Shown here: positions 11,508 to 20,914 of the stretch, in pieces | How positions within the stretch are numbered: the first letter of the stretch is position 1 | Layout of the letters: every line of letters begins with the position of its first letter | NCBI GenBank assembly: GCA_009830035.1 | Contig: SZZY01000004.1 | Span: forward strand, 248,001 to 312,000 | Length of the DNA stretch: 64,000 bases | Reading direction: 5' to 3' | Source of the DNA: Pantoea sp. Eser | GTDB taxonomy: Bacteria; Pseudomonadota; Gammaproteobacteria; Enterobacterales; Enterobacteriaceae | Notes under the pieces: model-generated | What the model saw: only the letters and a program-made list of their open reading frames with translations | Told to the model about the DNA's origin: nothing | Database searches by the model: none | Position numbers and translations under genes: made by a program

Positions 11508-14174
11508 ATGTCAGAACGTTTACACAATGACGTGGATCCGATTGAAACTCGTGACTGGCTACAGGCGATCGAATCGGTCATCCGTGAAGAAGGTGTTGAA
11601 CGTGCGCAGTATCTGATTGATCAGGTACTGGGTGCAGCCCGCAAAGGCGGCGTGAACGTTGCTGCAGGATCTTCTGCAATCAGAAACTATATCAACTCTA
11701 TTGCCGTTGAAGATGAACCGGATTATCCGGGCAACACCTCTCTTGAACGTCGTATACGTTCCGCGATTCGCTGGAACGCCATCATGTCGGTGCTGCGCGC
11801 ATCGAAGAAAGATCTGGAACTCGGTGGCCACATGTCCTCCTTCCAGTCTTCTGCCACCATTTATGAAGTGTGTTTTAACCACTTCTTCCGTGCGCGCAGT
11901 GAGAAGGATGGCGGCGACCTGGTTTATTTCCAGGGCCACATTTCCCCAGGTATCTACGCCCGTGCGTTCCTTGAAGGTCGTCTGACTGAAGAGCAGATGA
12001 ACAACTTCCGTCAGGAAGTGGACGGTAAAGGTCTCTCTTCTTATCCGCACCCGAAACTAATGCCGGAATTCTGGCAGTTCCCGACCGTTTCCATGGGTCT
12101 GGGCCCGCTGTCGGCTATCTATCAGGCGAAGTTCCTGAAATATCTGGAACACCGTGGCCTGAAAGATACCTCCGCGCAGACCGTGTACGCCTTTCTCGGC
12201 GATGGCGAGATGGATGAGCCGGAATCAAAAGGCGCAATCACCATCGCCACCCGTGAAAAACTGGATAACTTGGTCTTCATCATCAACTGCAACCTGCAGC
12301 GTCTGGATGGCCCGGTCACCGGTAACGGTAAGATCATCAACGAGCTGGAAGGCATCTTTGCCGGTGCTGGCTGGGAAGTGATCAAAGTTATCTGGGGCGG
12401 TCGCTGGGATGAGCTGCTGCGCAAAGATACCAGCGGCAAGCTGATTCAGCTGATGAACGAAACCGTTGACGGCGACTACCAGACCTTTAAATCCCGTGAT
12501 GGCGCGTATGTGCGTGAGCACTTCTTTGGTAAATATCCGGAAACCGCCGCGCTGGTTAAAGATATGTCCGATGATGAAATCTGGGCACTGAACCGTGGCG
12601 GCCACGATCCGAAGAAAATCTACGCGGCACTGAAAAAAGCGCAGGACACCAAAGGCAAGCCGGTGCTGATCCTGGCGCATACCATTAAAGGTTATGGTAT
12701 GGGCGACACCGCGGAAGGCAAAAACATTGCTCACCAGGTTAAGAAGATGAACATGGATGGCGTGCGCTATATCCGTGATCGCTTCAACGTGCCGGTAGCC
12801 GATGACAAGATTGAATCACTGCCGTACGTGACCTTCGACAAAGGCTCTGAAGAGTACAACTATCTGCACGGTCAGCGTGAGAAGTTGGGCGGCTACCTGC
12901 CGACGCGTCAGCCGAAGTTCACCGAGAAGCTGGAAATGCCAGCGCTGGAAGAGTTCGGTGCGCTGCTGAAAGAGCAGAACAAAGAGATCTCTACCACCAT
13001 CGCCTTTGTGCGTGCCCTGAACGTGATGCTGAAGAACAAGTCGATCAAAGATCGTCTGGTTCCAATTCTGGCGGACGAAGCACGTACCTTTGGTATGGAA
13101 GGTCTGTTCCGTCAGATCGGTATCTACAGCCCGAACGGTCAGCAGTACACGCCGCAGGACCGTGAGCAGGTTGCTTACTACAAAGAAGATGAGAAAGGCC
13201 AGATTCTGCAGGAAGGGATCAACGAGCTGGGCGCAGGGTCATCCTGGCTGGCGGCGTCGACCTCTTACAGCACCAACAACCTGCCGATGATCCCGTTCTA
13301 CATCTACTATTCGATGTTCGGCTTCCAGCGCATCGGCGATCTGATGTGGCTGGCGGGCGATCAACAGGCGCGCGGCTTCCTGGTCGGCGGCACCTCGGGT
13401 CGTACCACGCTGAACGGCGAAGGTTTGCAGCATGAAGATGGTCACAGCCACATTCAGTCGCTGACCATTCCGAACTGTATCTCCTACGATCCTTCATACG
13501 CGTATGAAGTCGCGGTGATCATGCATGACGGTCTGGTGCGGATGTATGGCGAAGCGCAAGAGAACGTCTACTACTACATCACCACACTGAACGAAAACTA
13601 CCACATGCCGGCAATGCCGCAGGGTGCGGAAGAGGGTATCCGTAAGGGTATCTACAAGCTGGAAACGGTCGACGGCAGCAAAGGTAAAGTCCAGCTGCTG
13701 GGTTCAGGTTCTATCCTGCGTCACGTGCGTGAAGCCGCGCAGATCCTGGCGAAAGACTACGGTATCGGCTCTGACGTCTACAGCGTGACCTCGTTCACCG
13801 AACTGGCTCGTGATGGCCAGGATTGTGAGCGCTGGAACATGCTGCATCCGACAGAAGCACCGCGCGTGCCTTACATTGCTCAGGTGATGAACGATGCACC
13901 GGCCGTCGCCTCAACCGACTACATTAAGCTGTTCGCTGAGCAGGTTCGTAGCTATGTGCCAGCCAGCGACTATCGCGTGCTGGGTACCGATGGCTTTGGT
14001 CGCTCTGACAGCCGCGAAAATCTGCGTCATCACTTCGAAGTGGATGCATCTTATGTCGTGGTTGCCGTGCTGGGTGAGCTGGCTAAACGTGGCGAGATTG
14101 AGAAGAAAGTGGTGGCTGACGCGATCACCAAATTCAATATCGATGCCGATAAAGTTAACCCGCGTCTGGCTTAA
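11508..14174 (+). CDS. aceE: Pyruvate dehydrogenase E1 component
   Basis: AceE is the homodimeric thiamine-diphosphate E1 that decarboxylates pyruvate and acetylates the lipoyl groups of AceF. It has 888 residues, matching the family. The TPP/Mg motif is [17 protein letters not shown] followed by [15 protein letters not shown]. The active-site loop is [20 protein letters not shown], and later comes [19 protein letters not shown]. There is no indel over 2.67 kb. Promoter-proximal spacing to pdhR is about 100 bases. Codon use is typical of a highly expressed gene. Confidence 0.97.
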   Translation: MSERLHNDVDPIETRDWLQAIESVIREEGVERAQYLIDQVLGAARKGGVNVAAGSSAIRNYINSIAVEDEPDYPGNTSLERRIRSAIRWNAIMSVLRASKKDLELGGHMSSFQSSATIYEVCFNHFFRARSEKDGGDLVYFQGHISPGIYARAFLEGRLTEEQMNNFRQEVDGKGLSSYPHPKLMPEFWQFPTVSMGLGPLSAIYQAKFLKYLEHRGLKDTSAQTVYAFLGDGEMDEPESKGAITIATREKLDNLVFIINCNLQRLDGPVTGNGKIINELEGIFAGAGWEVIKVIWGGRWDELLRKDTSGKLIQLMNETVDGDYQTFKSRDGAYVREHFFGKYPETAALVKDMSDDEIWALNRGGHDPKKIYAALKKAQDTKGKPVLILAHTIKGYGMGDTAEGKNIAHQVKKMNMDGVRYIRDRFNVPVADDKIESLPYVTFDKGSEEYNYLHGQREKLGGYLPTRQPKFTEKLEMPALEEFGALLKEQNKEISTTIAFVRALNVMLKNKSIKDRLVPILADEARTFGMEGLFRQIGIYSPNGQQYTPQDREQVAYYKEDEKGQILQEGINELGAGSSWLAASTSYSTNNLPMIPFYIYYSMFGFQRIGDLMWLAGDQQARGFLVGGTSGRTTLNGEGLQHEDGHSHIQSLTIPNCISYDPSYAYEVAVIMHDGLVRMYGEAQENVYYYITTLNENYHMPAMPQGAEEGIRKGIYKLETVDGSKGKVQLLGSGSILRHVREAAQILAKDYGIGSDVYSVTSFTELARDGQDCERWNMLHPTEAPRVPYIAQVMNDAPAVASTDYIKLFAEQVRSYVPASDYRVLGTDGFGRSDSRENLRHHFEVDASYVVVAVLGELAKRGEIEKKVVADAITKFNIDADKVNPRLA

Positions 14175-14188
14175 GAGGTAATAGAGTA

Positions 14189-15724
14189 ATGGCTATCGAA
14201 ATTAAGGTACCGGATATCGGGTCTGACGAAGTTGAAGTCACCGAGATTCTGGTGAAAGTTGGCGACAAGGTGGAAGCCGAACAGTCGCTGATCACCGTGG
14301 AAGGCGACAAAGCCTCAATGGAAGTGCCTTCGCCGCAGGCTGGCGTGGTCAAAGAGATCAAAATCGCCACCGGTGACAAAGTGGAAACCGGCTCGCTGAT
14401 CATGATGTTTGAGGCGGAAGGTGCGGCTGAAGCTGCACCAGCACCGGCCGCAGAGAAAAAAGCCGACGCGGCCCCGGCGCCAGCGGCTGCCTCTGCTACT
14501 GCCAGCAAAGATGTCAATGTGCCGGATATCGGCGGTGACGAAGTTGAAGTCACTGGGATTCTGGTGAAGGTTGGCGACAAAGTTGAAGCAGAACAGTCTC
14601 TGATCGTGGTGGAAGGCGACAAAGCCTTGATGGAAGTCCCGGCACCGTTCGCCGGCACCGTGAAAGAGATCAAGATTGCCACCGGCGACAAAGTGAGCAC
14701 CGGCTTGCTGATCATGGTGTTTGAAGTAGAAGGTGCCGCGCCAGCCGCAGCACCAGCAGCAGCCGAAGCGGAGAGCAAAGGTGAGTTTGCTGAGAAGGAT
14801 GCGTACGTTCACGCTACCCCGGTGATCCGTCGTCTAGCGCGTGAGTTCGGTGTTAACCTAGCGAAAGTCAAAGGCACCGGCCGCAAAGGTCGCATCCTGA
14901 AAGAAGACGTGCAGAGCTACTTGAAAGAGGCGGTCAAACGCGCTGAAGCGGCGCCAGCTGCCGCCAGCGGCGGTGGTCTGCCAGGCATGCTGCCATGGCC
15001 GAAAGTGGACTTCAGTAAGTTTGGTGAAATTGAAGAAGTCGAACTGGGACGCATCCAGAAAACTTCCGGTGCTAACCTGAGCCGTAACTGGGTGATGATC
15101 CCGCACGTTACGCATTTCGACAAAACCGATATCACCGACCTGGAAGCATTCCGTAAGCAGCAGAACGCCGAAGCTGAGAAGCGTAAGATGGACGTGAAGT
15201 ACACCCCGGTGGTGTTCATCATGAAAGCGGTCGCTGCGGCGCTTGAGCAGATGCCTCGCTTCAACAGCTCGCTGTCAGAAGATGCGCAGAAGCTGACGCT
15301 GAAGAAATACATCAACACTGGTGTGGCGGTTGATACGCCAAATGGCCTGGTGGTTCCGGTCTTCAAAGACGTGAACAAAAAAGGCATCACCGAGCTGTCG
15401 CGTGAACTGATGGCGATTTCGAAGAAAGCGCGTGACGGTAAGCTGACGGCAGGGGACATGCAGGGTGGATGCTTTACTATTTCCAGCCTTGGCGGCCTTG
15501 GAACTACCCACTTCGCGCCGATCGTTAACGCGCCGGAAGTGGCGATCCTTGGCGTCTCCAAATCGGCGATGGAGCCGGTATGGAACGGTAAAGAGTTTAC
15601 GCCGCGTCTGATGATGCCAATTTCTCTTTCCTTCGATCACCGGGTTATCGATGGTGCTGATGGTGCGCGTTTCATCACTCTGATCGGCAATATGCTGTCC
15701 GACATTCGTCGTTTAGTTATGTAA
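14189..15724 (+). CDS. aceF: Dihydrolipoamide acetyltransferase (PDH E2), two lipoyl domains
   Basis: AceF is the core of the pyruvate dehydrogenase complex. The 511 residues contain two N-terminal lipoyl domains (lysines in [13 protein letters not shown] near residue 41 and [13 protein letters not shown] near 146) joined by Ala/Pro-rich linkers. These are followed by a peripheral subunit-binding domain ([20 protein letters not shown]) and a catalytic domain ending with the HxxxDG site [16 protein letters not shown]. coli AceF has three lipoyl domains and about 630 residues; two is known in other Enterobacterales. The spacing to aceE is 14 bases. Confidence 0.96.
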   Translation: MAIEIKVPDIGSDEVEVTEILVKVGDKVEAEQSLITVEGDKASMEVPSPQAGVVKEIKIATGDKVETGSLIMMFEAEGAAEAAPAPAAEKKADAAPAPAAASATASKDVNVPDIGGDEVEVTGILVKVGDKVEAEQSLIVVEGDKALMEVPAPFAGTVKEIKIATGDKVSTGLLIMVFEVEGAAPAAAPAAAEAESKGEFAEKDAYVHATPVIRRLAREFGVNLAKVKGTGRKGRILKEDVQSYLKEAVKRAEAAPAAASGGGLPGMLPWPKVDFSKFGEIEEVELGRIQKTSGANLSRNWVMIPHVTHFDKTDITDLEAFRKQQNAEAEKRKMDVKYTPVVFIMKAVAAALEQMPRFNSSLSEDAQKLTLKKYINTGVAVDTPNGLVVPVFKDVNKKGITELSRELMAISKKARDGKLTAGDMQGGCFTISSLGGLGTTHFAPIVNAPEVAILGVSKSAMEPVWNGKEFTPRLMMPISLSFDHRVIDGADGARFITLIGNMLSDIRRLVM

Positions 15725-15731
15725 ATGTGAA

Positions 15732-15755
15732 GAAGGCCGGCGAAAGCCGGCCTTC
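15732..15755 (+). terminator. aceF-lpd intergenic stem-loop
   Basis: The repeat gaaggccggc/gccggccttc closes on a GAAA loop just after aceF. It is a strong hairpin but lacks a long T tract, so it may be an attenuator or an RNA-stabilising element. lpd probably also has its own promoter in the following 120 bases. Confidence 0.6.
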
Positions 15756-15884
15756 CTGTAACGATTCGTCGCACCTCGGTTGGCAGTTTGTTAACAATTC
15801 TGTAAACTCTTGCGGTGAAATTCCCGGTGGAACAAGGGCATCATAAGAACGTCTGACCCGCCGGATATCAAATAAGAGGTCATG

Positions 15885-17309
15885 ATGAGTACAGAGATTA
15901 AAACCCAGGTCGTGGTACTTGGGGCGGGTCCTGCAGGATACTCTGCAGCCTTCCGTTGCGCGGATTTAGGTCTGGAAACCGTACTGGTAGAGCGTTACAG
16001 CACCCTTGGTGGTGTTTGTCTGAACGTCGGTTGTATCCCATCTAAAGCGCTGCTGCACGTTGCTAAAGTGATTGAAGAGGCGAAAGCCCTTGAAGAGCAC
16101 GGCATTGTATTTGGTCAGCCATCGACTGATATCAACAAGATTCGCAGCTGGAAAGAGAAGGTGATCAACCAGTTGACTGGCGGCCTGTCAGGTATGGCAA
16201 AAGGTCGTAAAGTCAAAGTGGTTAATGGCTTGGGCAAATTCACCGGTGCTAACACCCTGGTGATTGAAGGAGAAGGCGGCGCGACCACCATCGACTTCGA
16301 TAACGCTATCATCGCTGCGGGTTCACGCCCAATCAAACTGCCGTTCATTCCGCATGAAGATCCACGCGTCTGGGACTCAACCGATGCACTGGAACTGAAA
16401 GAAGTACCGAAGCGCCTGCTGGTTATGGGTGGCGGTATCATCGGTCTGGAAATGGCGACGGTCTATCATGCGCTGGGGTCAGAGATTGATGTGGTCGAGA
16501 TGTTCGATCAGGTCATCCCGGCTGCGGATAAAGATGTGGTGAAAGTCTTCACCAAGAAAATCAGCAAGAAATTTAACCTGATGCTGGAAACCAAAGTGAC
16601 CGCCGTTGAAGCAAAAGACGATGGCGTTTACGTTTCGATGGAAGGTAAAAAAGCGCCAGGCGAAGCACAGCGTTACGATGCCGTGCTGGTCGCTATCGGT
16701 CGTGTACCGAACGGTAAAGGTCTGGATGCGGGCAAAGCGGGTGTGGAAGTGGACGATCGCGGCTTCATTCGCGTCGATAAGCAGATGCGCACTAACGTGC
16801 CGCACATCTACGCTATCGGCGACATCGTCGGTCAGCCAATGCTGGCGCACAAAGGCGTGCACGAAGGCCACGTTGCGGCGGAAGTGATCTCGGGTCTGAA
16901 GCACTACTTCGATCCTAAAGTGATCCCATCCATCGCCTATACCGAGCCAGAAGTTGCCTGGGTCGGCCTGACCGAGAAAGAAGCGAAAGAGAAAGGCATC
17001 AGCTACGAGACCGCCACCTTCCCGTGGGCAGCCTCTGGCCGTGCTATCGCTTCTGACTGTGCAGACGGCATCACCAAACTGATTTTCGACAAAGAAACGC
17101 ACCGGGTTATCGGTGGCGCGATTGTCGGCACCAACGGCGGCGAGCTGCTGGGTGAAATCGGTCTGGCGATCGAGATGGGTTGTGATGCGGAAGATATCGC
17201 GCTGACCATCCATGCTCACCCAACCCTGCATGAGTCAGTGGGTCTGGCGGCGGAAATCTTTGAAGGCAGCATCACCGATCTGCCTAACGCGAAAGCGAAA
17301 AAGAAATAA
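15885..17309 (+). CDS. lpdA: Dihydrolipoamide dehydrogenase (E3)
   Basis: This FAD flavoprotein reoxidises dihydrolipoamide in the pyruvate and 2-oxoglutarate dehydrogenase complexes and the glycine cleavage system. FAD-binding VVVLGAGPAGYSAAFRCADLG, the redox disulfide GGVCLNVGCIPSKALL, the NAD fold LLVMGGGIIGLEMATVYHAL (split here) and the C-terminal catalytic HAHPTLHESV are all present. The second of two adjacent ATGs (15885) gives 474 residues, the family length. The frame is intact. Confidence 0.96.
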   Translation: MSTEIKTQVVVLGAGPAGYSAAFRCADLGLETVLVERYSTLGGVCLNVGCIPSKALLHVAKVIEEAKALEEHGIVFGQPSTDINKIRSWKEKVINQLTGGLSGMAKGRKVKVVNGLGKFTGANTLVIEGEGGATTIDFDNAIIAAGSRPIKLPFIPHEDPRVWDSTDALELKEVPKRLLVMGGGIIGLEMATVYHALGSEIDVVEMFDQVIPAADKDVVKVFTKKISKKFNLMLETKVTAVEAKDDGVYVSMEGKKAPGEAQRYDAVLVAIGRVPNGKGLDAGKAGVEVDDRGFIRVDKQMRTNVPHIYAIGDIVGQPMLAHKGVHEGHVAAEVISGLKHYFDPKVIPSIAYTEPEVAWVGLTEKEAKEKGISYETATFPWAASGRAIASDCADGITKLIFDKETHRVIGGAIVGTNGGELLGEIGLAIEMGCDAEDIALTIHAHPTLHESVGLAAEIFEGSITDLPNAKAKKK

Positions 17310-17326
17310 GCCGCTCTGCCTGATAG

Positions 17327-17355
17327 AAAAAGCTCCCGGTAGGGAGCTTTTTTTG
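17327..17355 (+). terminator. lpd terminator
   Basis: AAAAAGCTCCC/GGGAGCTTTTTTT is a typical intrinsic terminator closing the pdh operon. The next 350 bases (17356-17713) are AT-rich and show no gene; a ribosome binding site for the following antitoxin remnant ends this stretch. Confidence 0.9.
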
Positions 17356-17713
17356 CCTGAATTTTGGCCTGGTGATTAAGTGTGCATTATGGTTTAAGTC
17401 TGGGTGTAGAATCCGGTAGAATTGTTAGGCTTGAAAAAGAATTTAGTAATCAAACAGATAAAAATTATCGGTTTGCTTGATTGAGCAGGGACGAACCGGC
17501 AACGACATCCACGCAGAAATTCTATGCCTGGTGTGCCCCACGCCAGCGGTGATAAACCGCAGCTTTATCGGCGAGCCTCATCCTGAATGTGTGTTCGACA
17601 GGTCAAGGGGAATGAAATGTTGTTCGCTATCTTCAGGGACGCGATCTGAAAGTCAGATATTTGCTCGAATCCCACCATATGGTTATAATAAAATTAACAA
17701 ATGGAGAGTAGCC

Positions 17714-18143
17714 ATGAAAACATTTAGCTTTACCACGACTCAAACCCGGCAGCCCCGTTTGTGGAAGGCGGCCGGGTTAAACAATTCTGATGGTGTGGCG
17801 CTGCTGGGGCAGATTAACGAGGGGCTGGAGGGTAAGGTTGCTAACCTGATCGTTGACTGGGCGAAGATAACGCAAAATGTCCGGCATTCCATCAATGACG
17901 TTTAGCCGTGGCCTGAAAGCGCGATTTAGTGCAGAACAAAGCGAACGGCTGGTGCGCATCATCCGCGTTATCGATAGGGCGGTAGAACTATTTAAAGGTG
18001 ATAAGGAAGAGGCCCGGAAATGGCTGAATGAGCCAAACAGGGCACTGAGCTTGAAAGTGCCAGCGGAACTGATGGCATCTGAAACCGGGGCTTATGAGGT
18101 CATGTAATTGATCACGCGCCTCAAACATGGAGTTTACTCTTGA
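17714..18143 (+). pseudogene. Xre/MbcA-type antitoxin of a RES toxin-antitoxin pair, broken
   Basis: The sequence resembles the ParS/MbcA-like antitoxins that accompany RES-domain toxins. The N-terminus has TRQPRLWKAAGLNNSDGV and VANLIVDWAKIT. The C-terminal toxin-binding part has GLKARFSAEQSERLVRIIRV, IDRAVELFKGDKEEARKWLN and PAELMASETGAYEVM. A deletion with frameshift lies near 17876, just before the helix-turn-helix KMSGIPSMTFSR. An in-frame TAA follows at 18105-18107, and the ancestral stop is probably TGA 18141. The toxin start overlaps this stop, as expected for such pairs. Confidence 0.78.
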
Positions 18144-18615
18144 TTCTCTACAGTCTGACAAAGACAAAATATCTTTCCACAGCCTGGACGGGATTTGGCG
18201 CAAAAGAGGCTGGCGGTCGCTGGAACAGCGTAGGTGTAGGTGTCTCAATGGTTTATCTGTCAGAAACCGCATCGCTGACCATGCTGGAAACGCTGGTGCA
18301 TCTGCACTCGGCGCAGCTGATGAATTATTTCACGCTATTGCGTATTAATGTGCCGGATGACCAGATTCAGACAGCCGATATGGATGAACTGCCTGATAAC
18401 TGGGCTGATAAAGTTGCGCCGTCACAGTTGCCGAATATGGAGATGCCTGGTCTTCCACCAGCGATACGATAGCCTTGCGGGCCCCCAGCGCCTTATCGCC
18501 TGTAGAATATAACTACCTGTTAAACCCGCAGCATCCTGATTTCCCCGGGATCGTCCAGAAGGCTGAGGCTATTCCATTCCAGTTTGATCGCCGGCTCAAA
18601 CCTGAGGGTAAATAA
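18140..18615 (+). pseudogene. RES-domain toxin (NAD-degrading type), frameshifted
   Basis: RES-domain toxins such as MbcT degrade NAD+. The N-terminal part shows the family Arg/Glu/Ser pattern (KTKYLSTAWTGFGAKEAGGR, WNSVGV, MVYLSETASLTMLETLVHL). The start is now TTG at 18140, where an ATG overlapping the antitoxin TGA would be expected. A frameshift near 18433 separates the C-terminal third, readable in another frame (PVEYNYLLNPQHPDFPGIVQ, FDRRLKPEGK), with the stop at 18613-18615. The small in-frame insertion VGVGV is also unusual. Toxin and antitoxin are both disabled. Confidence 0.8.
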
Positions 18616-18941
18616 ATTTCAGGGATGAGGGTGGCGATTAGACATAACTGAACATTAATGTGCTGCGCCAGCAGCCTGGTTTAACCTCTGTTTAAAGCAA
18701 CAAATCATGATTCAGTCCTTACTCCCTGTCCCTGCCAAAAAATGGACCGCTTATAGCGGGGTTCGCTCCGGCGGGATTATATGACGAGGGGAGAAGCGTT
18801 TACCTCAATTAAGCCTGAGAGCTTTTCTATCCGCAGTTTAATGGCTGGAAAAGGTGCTGCGGTGACAGCAATAAAAGTGAGTAAGACACTGTTCCCCCCC
18901 GCCAGGCCGCCACCACTCCCGACGATTCCCTTCCTGTGCCA

Positions 18942-19842
18942 TCATACCTGCCGATCAACCGCCACCTGGTCGATAAACATCTGCGCCAGTACCCCGCAAT
19001 CGCCGCATTGCCCGGTAATCTTTCCTCATTGACGCGCAGCATCAATGAGGTTGAACGTCGGCGTCCCTGCAGCAGCGGAAGCGGGCGCAGTTCGCCGCTC
19101 TCCAGCAAGGCGGCAATGTTCTTCTCCGGCAACCAGCCATAGCCCAGCTGATGCTGCACCGCCTCAATAGCCGCCGACAGGGTAGTGAAGGACCAGTTAT
19201 CTGCCTGCTCGCCACTGACTTCTGATTGGTGCTGTTGCTGACGATCGATGATGGTAATGCAGGGCCAGCGCGCCAGCGTCGTCGCATTGAGCGGACCCGG
19301 TTCGCTGTGCAGGGGATGATCGCGATGGGCGACGGCAATAAAATCGACGCTCATCAGACTCTCACCCGCCAACGGCTGGTTGTCGCTGTGTGCCACCAGC
19401 CAGAGATCAGCCTGCTGTTCCGCCAGCCTGAGCGGCGTTTCACTGCGGACGATTTCACTGAACCAGACGCGGACGTGTGGATAACGCTGCTGAAACTGGT
19501 GTAATACCTTAAACAGCAGCGGTTTGGGCGCGATGGCATCGACCATCAGGTCGACACGGGAAGGCTCGCCGCGCTGTAACGCCGCCGCCTGCGCTTCCAG
19601 GCTGCTAAAACCGGTCAGCAGCGGCCGTGCCTGCGCCAGTGGCTGTTGGCCATACGCCGTCAGAACCGCCCGGCGTCCTTCCTGTTGCAGTAGCGCTACG
19701 CCCAGCCGCTGCAGCAGCAGACCAATCTGATAACTGACGGAGGAGATTGGTTGCGGTTATTTTTCTCCGCCGCCAGCGCAAAGCTTCCTTCGTTAACCAC
19801 CGAGTCGGGAAGAAACCACTGTTCGAGCGTCGTTTTATACAT
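18942..19842 (-). pseudogene. LysR-family regulator of the phenolic acid decarboxylase locus, frameshifted
   Basis: A LysR-type regulator is divergently placed against padC, as in other enterobacteria where it controls the response to hydroxycinnamic acids. The N-terminal helix-turn-helix (YKTTLEQWFLPDSVVNEGSF, ALAAEKNNRNQS) runs into a frameshift near 19755. The effector domain is then readable in another frame (DLMVDAIAPKPLLFKVLHQF, AHSDNQPLAGESLMSVDFIA). A second shift near 19000 moves the tail CGVLAQMFIDQVAVDRQ out of frame. The role as padC regulator is inferred from position. Confidence 0.75.
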
Positions 19843-19866
19843 AATAATCTATATAAAATTTGAATG

Positions 19867-19891
19867 AATAAGCGCTAAAAATAGCGTTATT
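19867..19891. promoter_or_regulatory. Inverted-repeat operator between LysR gene and padC
   Basis: AATAAgCGCTA-AAAA-TAGCGTTATT is a near-perfect dyad centred in the roughly 105-base divergent gap. Position and architecture fit a LysR-type regulator binding site controlling padC. It survives although both flanking genes are broken. Confidence 0.6.
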
Positions 19892-19947
19892 AATCGGTTT
19901 TGTAACGCGCAATAATCTCCTCAAGGCAAATAAATGAGGAAAACATC

Positions 19948-20452
19948 ATGAGCACTTTTGATAAAAATAACTGGTCTGGTCGGCAAACATCTGGTTTATA
20001 CCTATGACAACGGCTGGAACTACGAGCTCTATATAAAAAATGCCAATACTGTTGATTACCGTATCCACAGCGGAATGGTGGTAACCGCTGGGTGAAAAAT
20101 CAGCACGCTTATATCGTCCGTCTGGCACAGGACTTTTATAAAATCTCCTGGACCGAGCCGACCGGCACCGATGTCAGCCTGGCGGTTAACCTGACCGGTA
20201 AAATTTTCCACGGCGCCATCTTCTTCCCACGCTGGGTGATGAACAATCCGGAAAAAACTGTCTGCTTCTAGTAACGAACATCTGGAAGAGATGGCACAAT
20301 ACCGCGAGGCAAGTCCGGCTTATCCAACTGAAGTGATTGATGAGTTCGCTACGCTGACCTTTATTCGCGATGCGGGCGAAAACAATGACAGCGTGATTGA
20401 TTGTCCGGCCAGTGAACTGCCCGCCGATTTTCCTGCCAACCTGAAAAACTAA
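19948..20452 (+). pseudogene. padC: Phenolic acid decarboxylase, multiply frameshifted
   Basis: PadC decarboxylates ferulic, p-coumaric and caffeic acids to vinylphenols, a plant-phenolic detoxification step. Fragments are unmistakable: [95 protein letters not shown] and FATLTFIRDAGENNDSVIDC. Lesions: a deletion near 19970 (after FDKNN), loss of two bases near 20082 (MVGNRW), and TAG at 20269-20271 followed at once by an extra T. The ancestral stop is TAA 20450. Confidence 0.9.
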
Positions 20453-20460
20453 CCTCGTTC

Positions 20461-20485
20461 AGTAGAGCCCATGCCGGGCTCTACT
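20461..20485 (+). terminator. padC terminator hairpin
   Basis: AGTAGAGCCC/GGGCTCTACT forms a ten-base-pair stem with a five-base loop right after padC, followed by a mixed T/C tract. The remaining 430 bases to acnB hold no gene. A TGCTATTCT extended -10-like element near 20798 may be the acnB promoter. Confidence 0.75.
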
Positions 20486-20914
20486 GCTTCTCTTACCCAC
20501 GAAAACCTTCTGCCGTCTGCTGCTGAAAATCATCTGATTCTGCCAACATCTTGCCAAAAATTATCTTCAGGCCGGGGTTCTATTCCTGGCCGTTATACAT
20601 TTCAGATAAATCATTGCTGAGTAAACCCTGACCGGCAGGTCAGTTCTGGCTAATGTTTTCCAGCGGCGCGATGGCGCGCTTTCCGGGCCGGTTTGCTGTC
20701 CGCAGGGGCGATGGCTGGCGACATGAAACCGACGCGATCGGTTATGCATTTAATGTTGCATTTTTGTAAACAGATTAACAAACACCCGAAATCCTGCTAT
20801 TCTGCCTTCCGCGAAACCGGGCACCTCAACCTGGACATCATAAGGCAAGGTTGTTCTCCATAAGTGAGCAAGGTGGTCGGAAAGCCCTACATGAATGAGA
20901 GCGAGGATAACGTC

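Noticed and set aside
14218..14740. Internal repeat in aceF as a recent duplication
   Set aside because: The two similar blocks are the two lipoyl domains, which are normal for this enzyme family.
20864..20914. Longer N-terminus for AcnB
   Set aside because: The family begins at MLEEYRKH, and the GTG at 20915 has its own GAGGATAA element; the upstream residues are not conserved.
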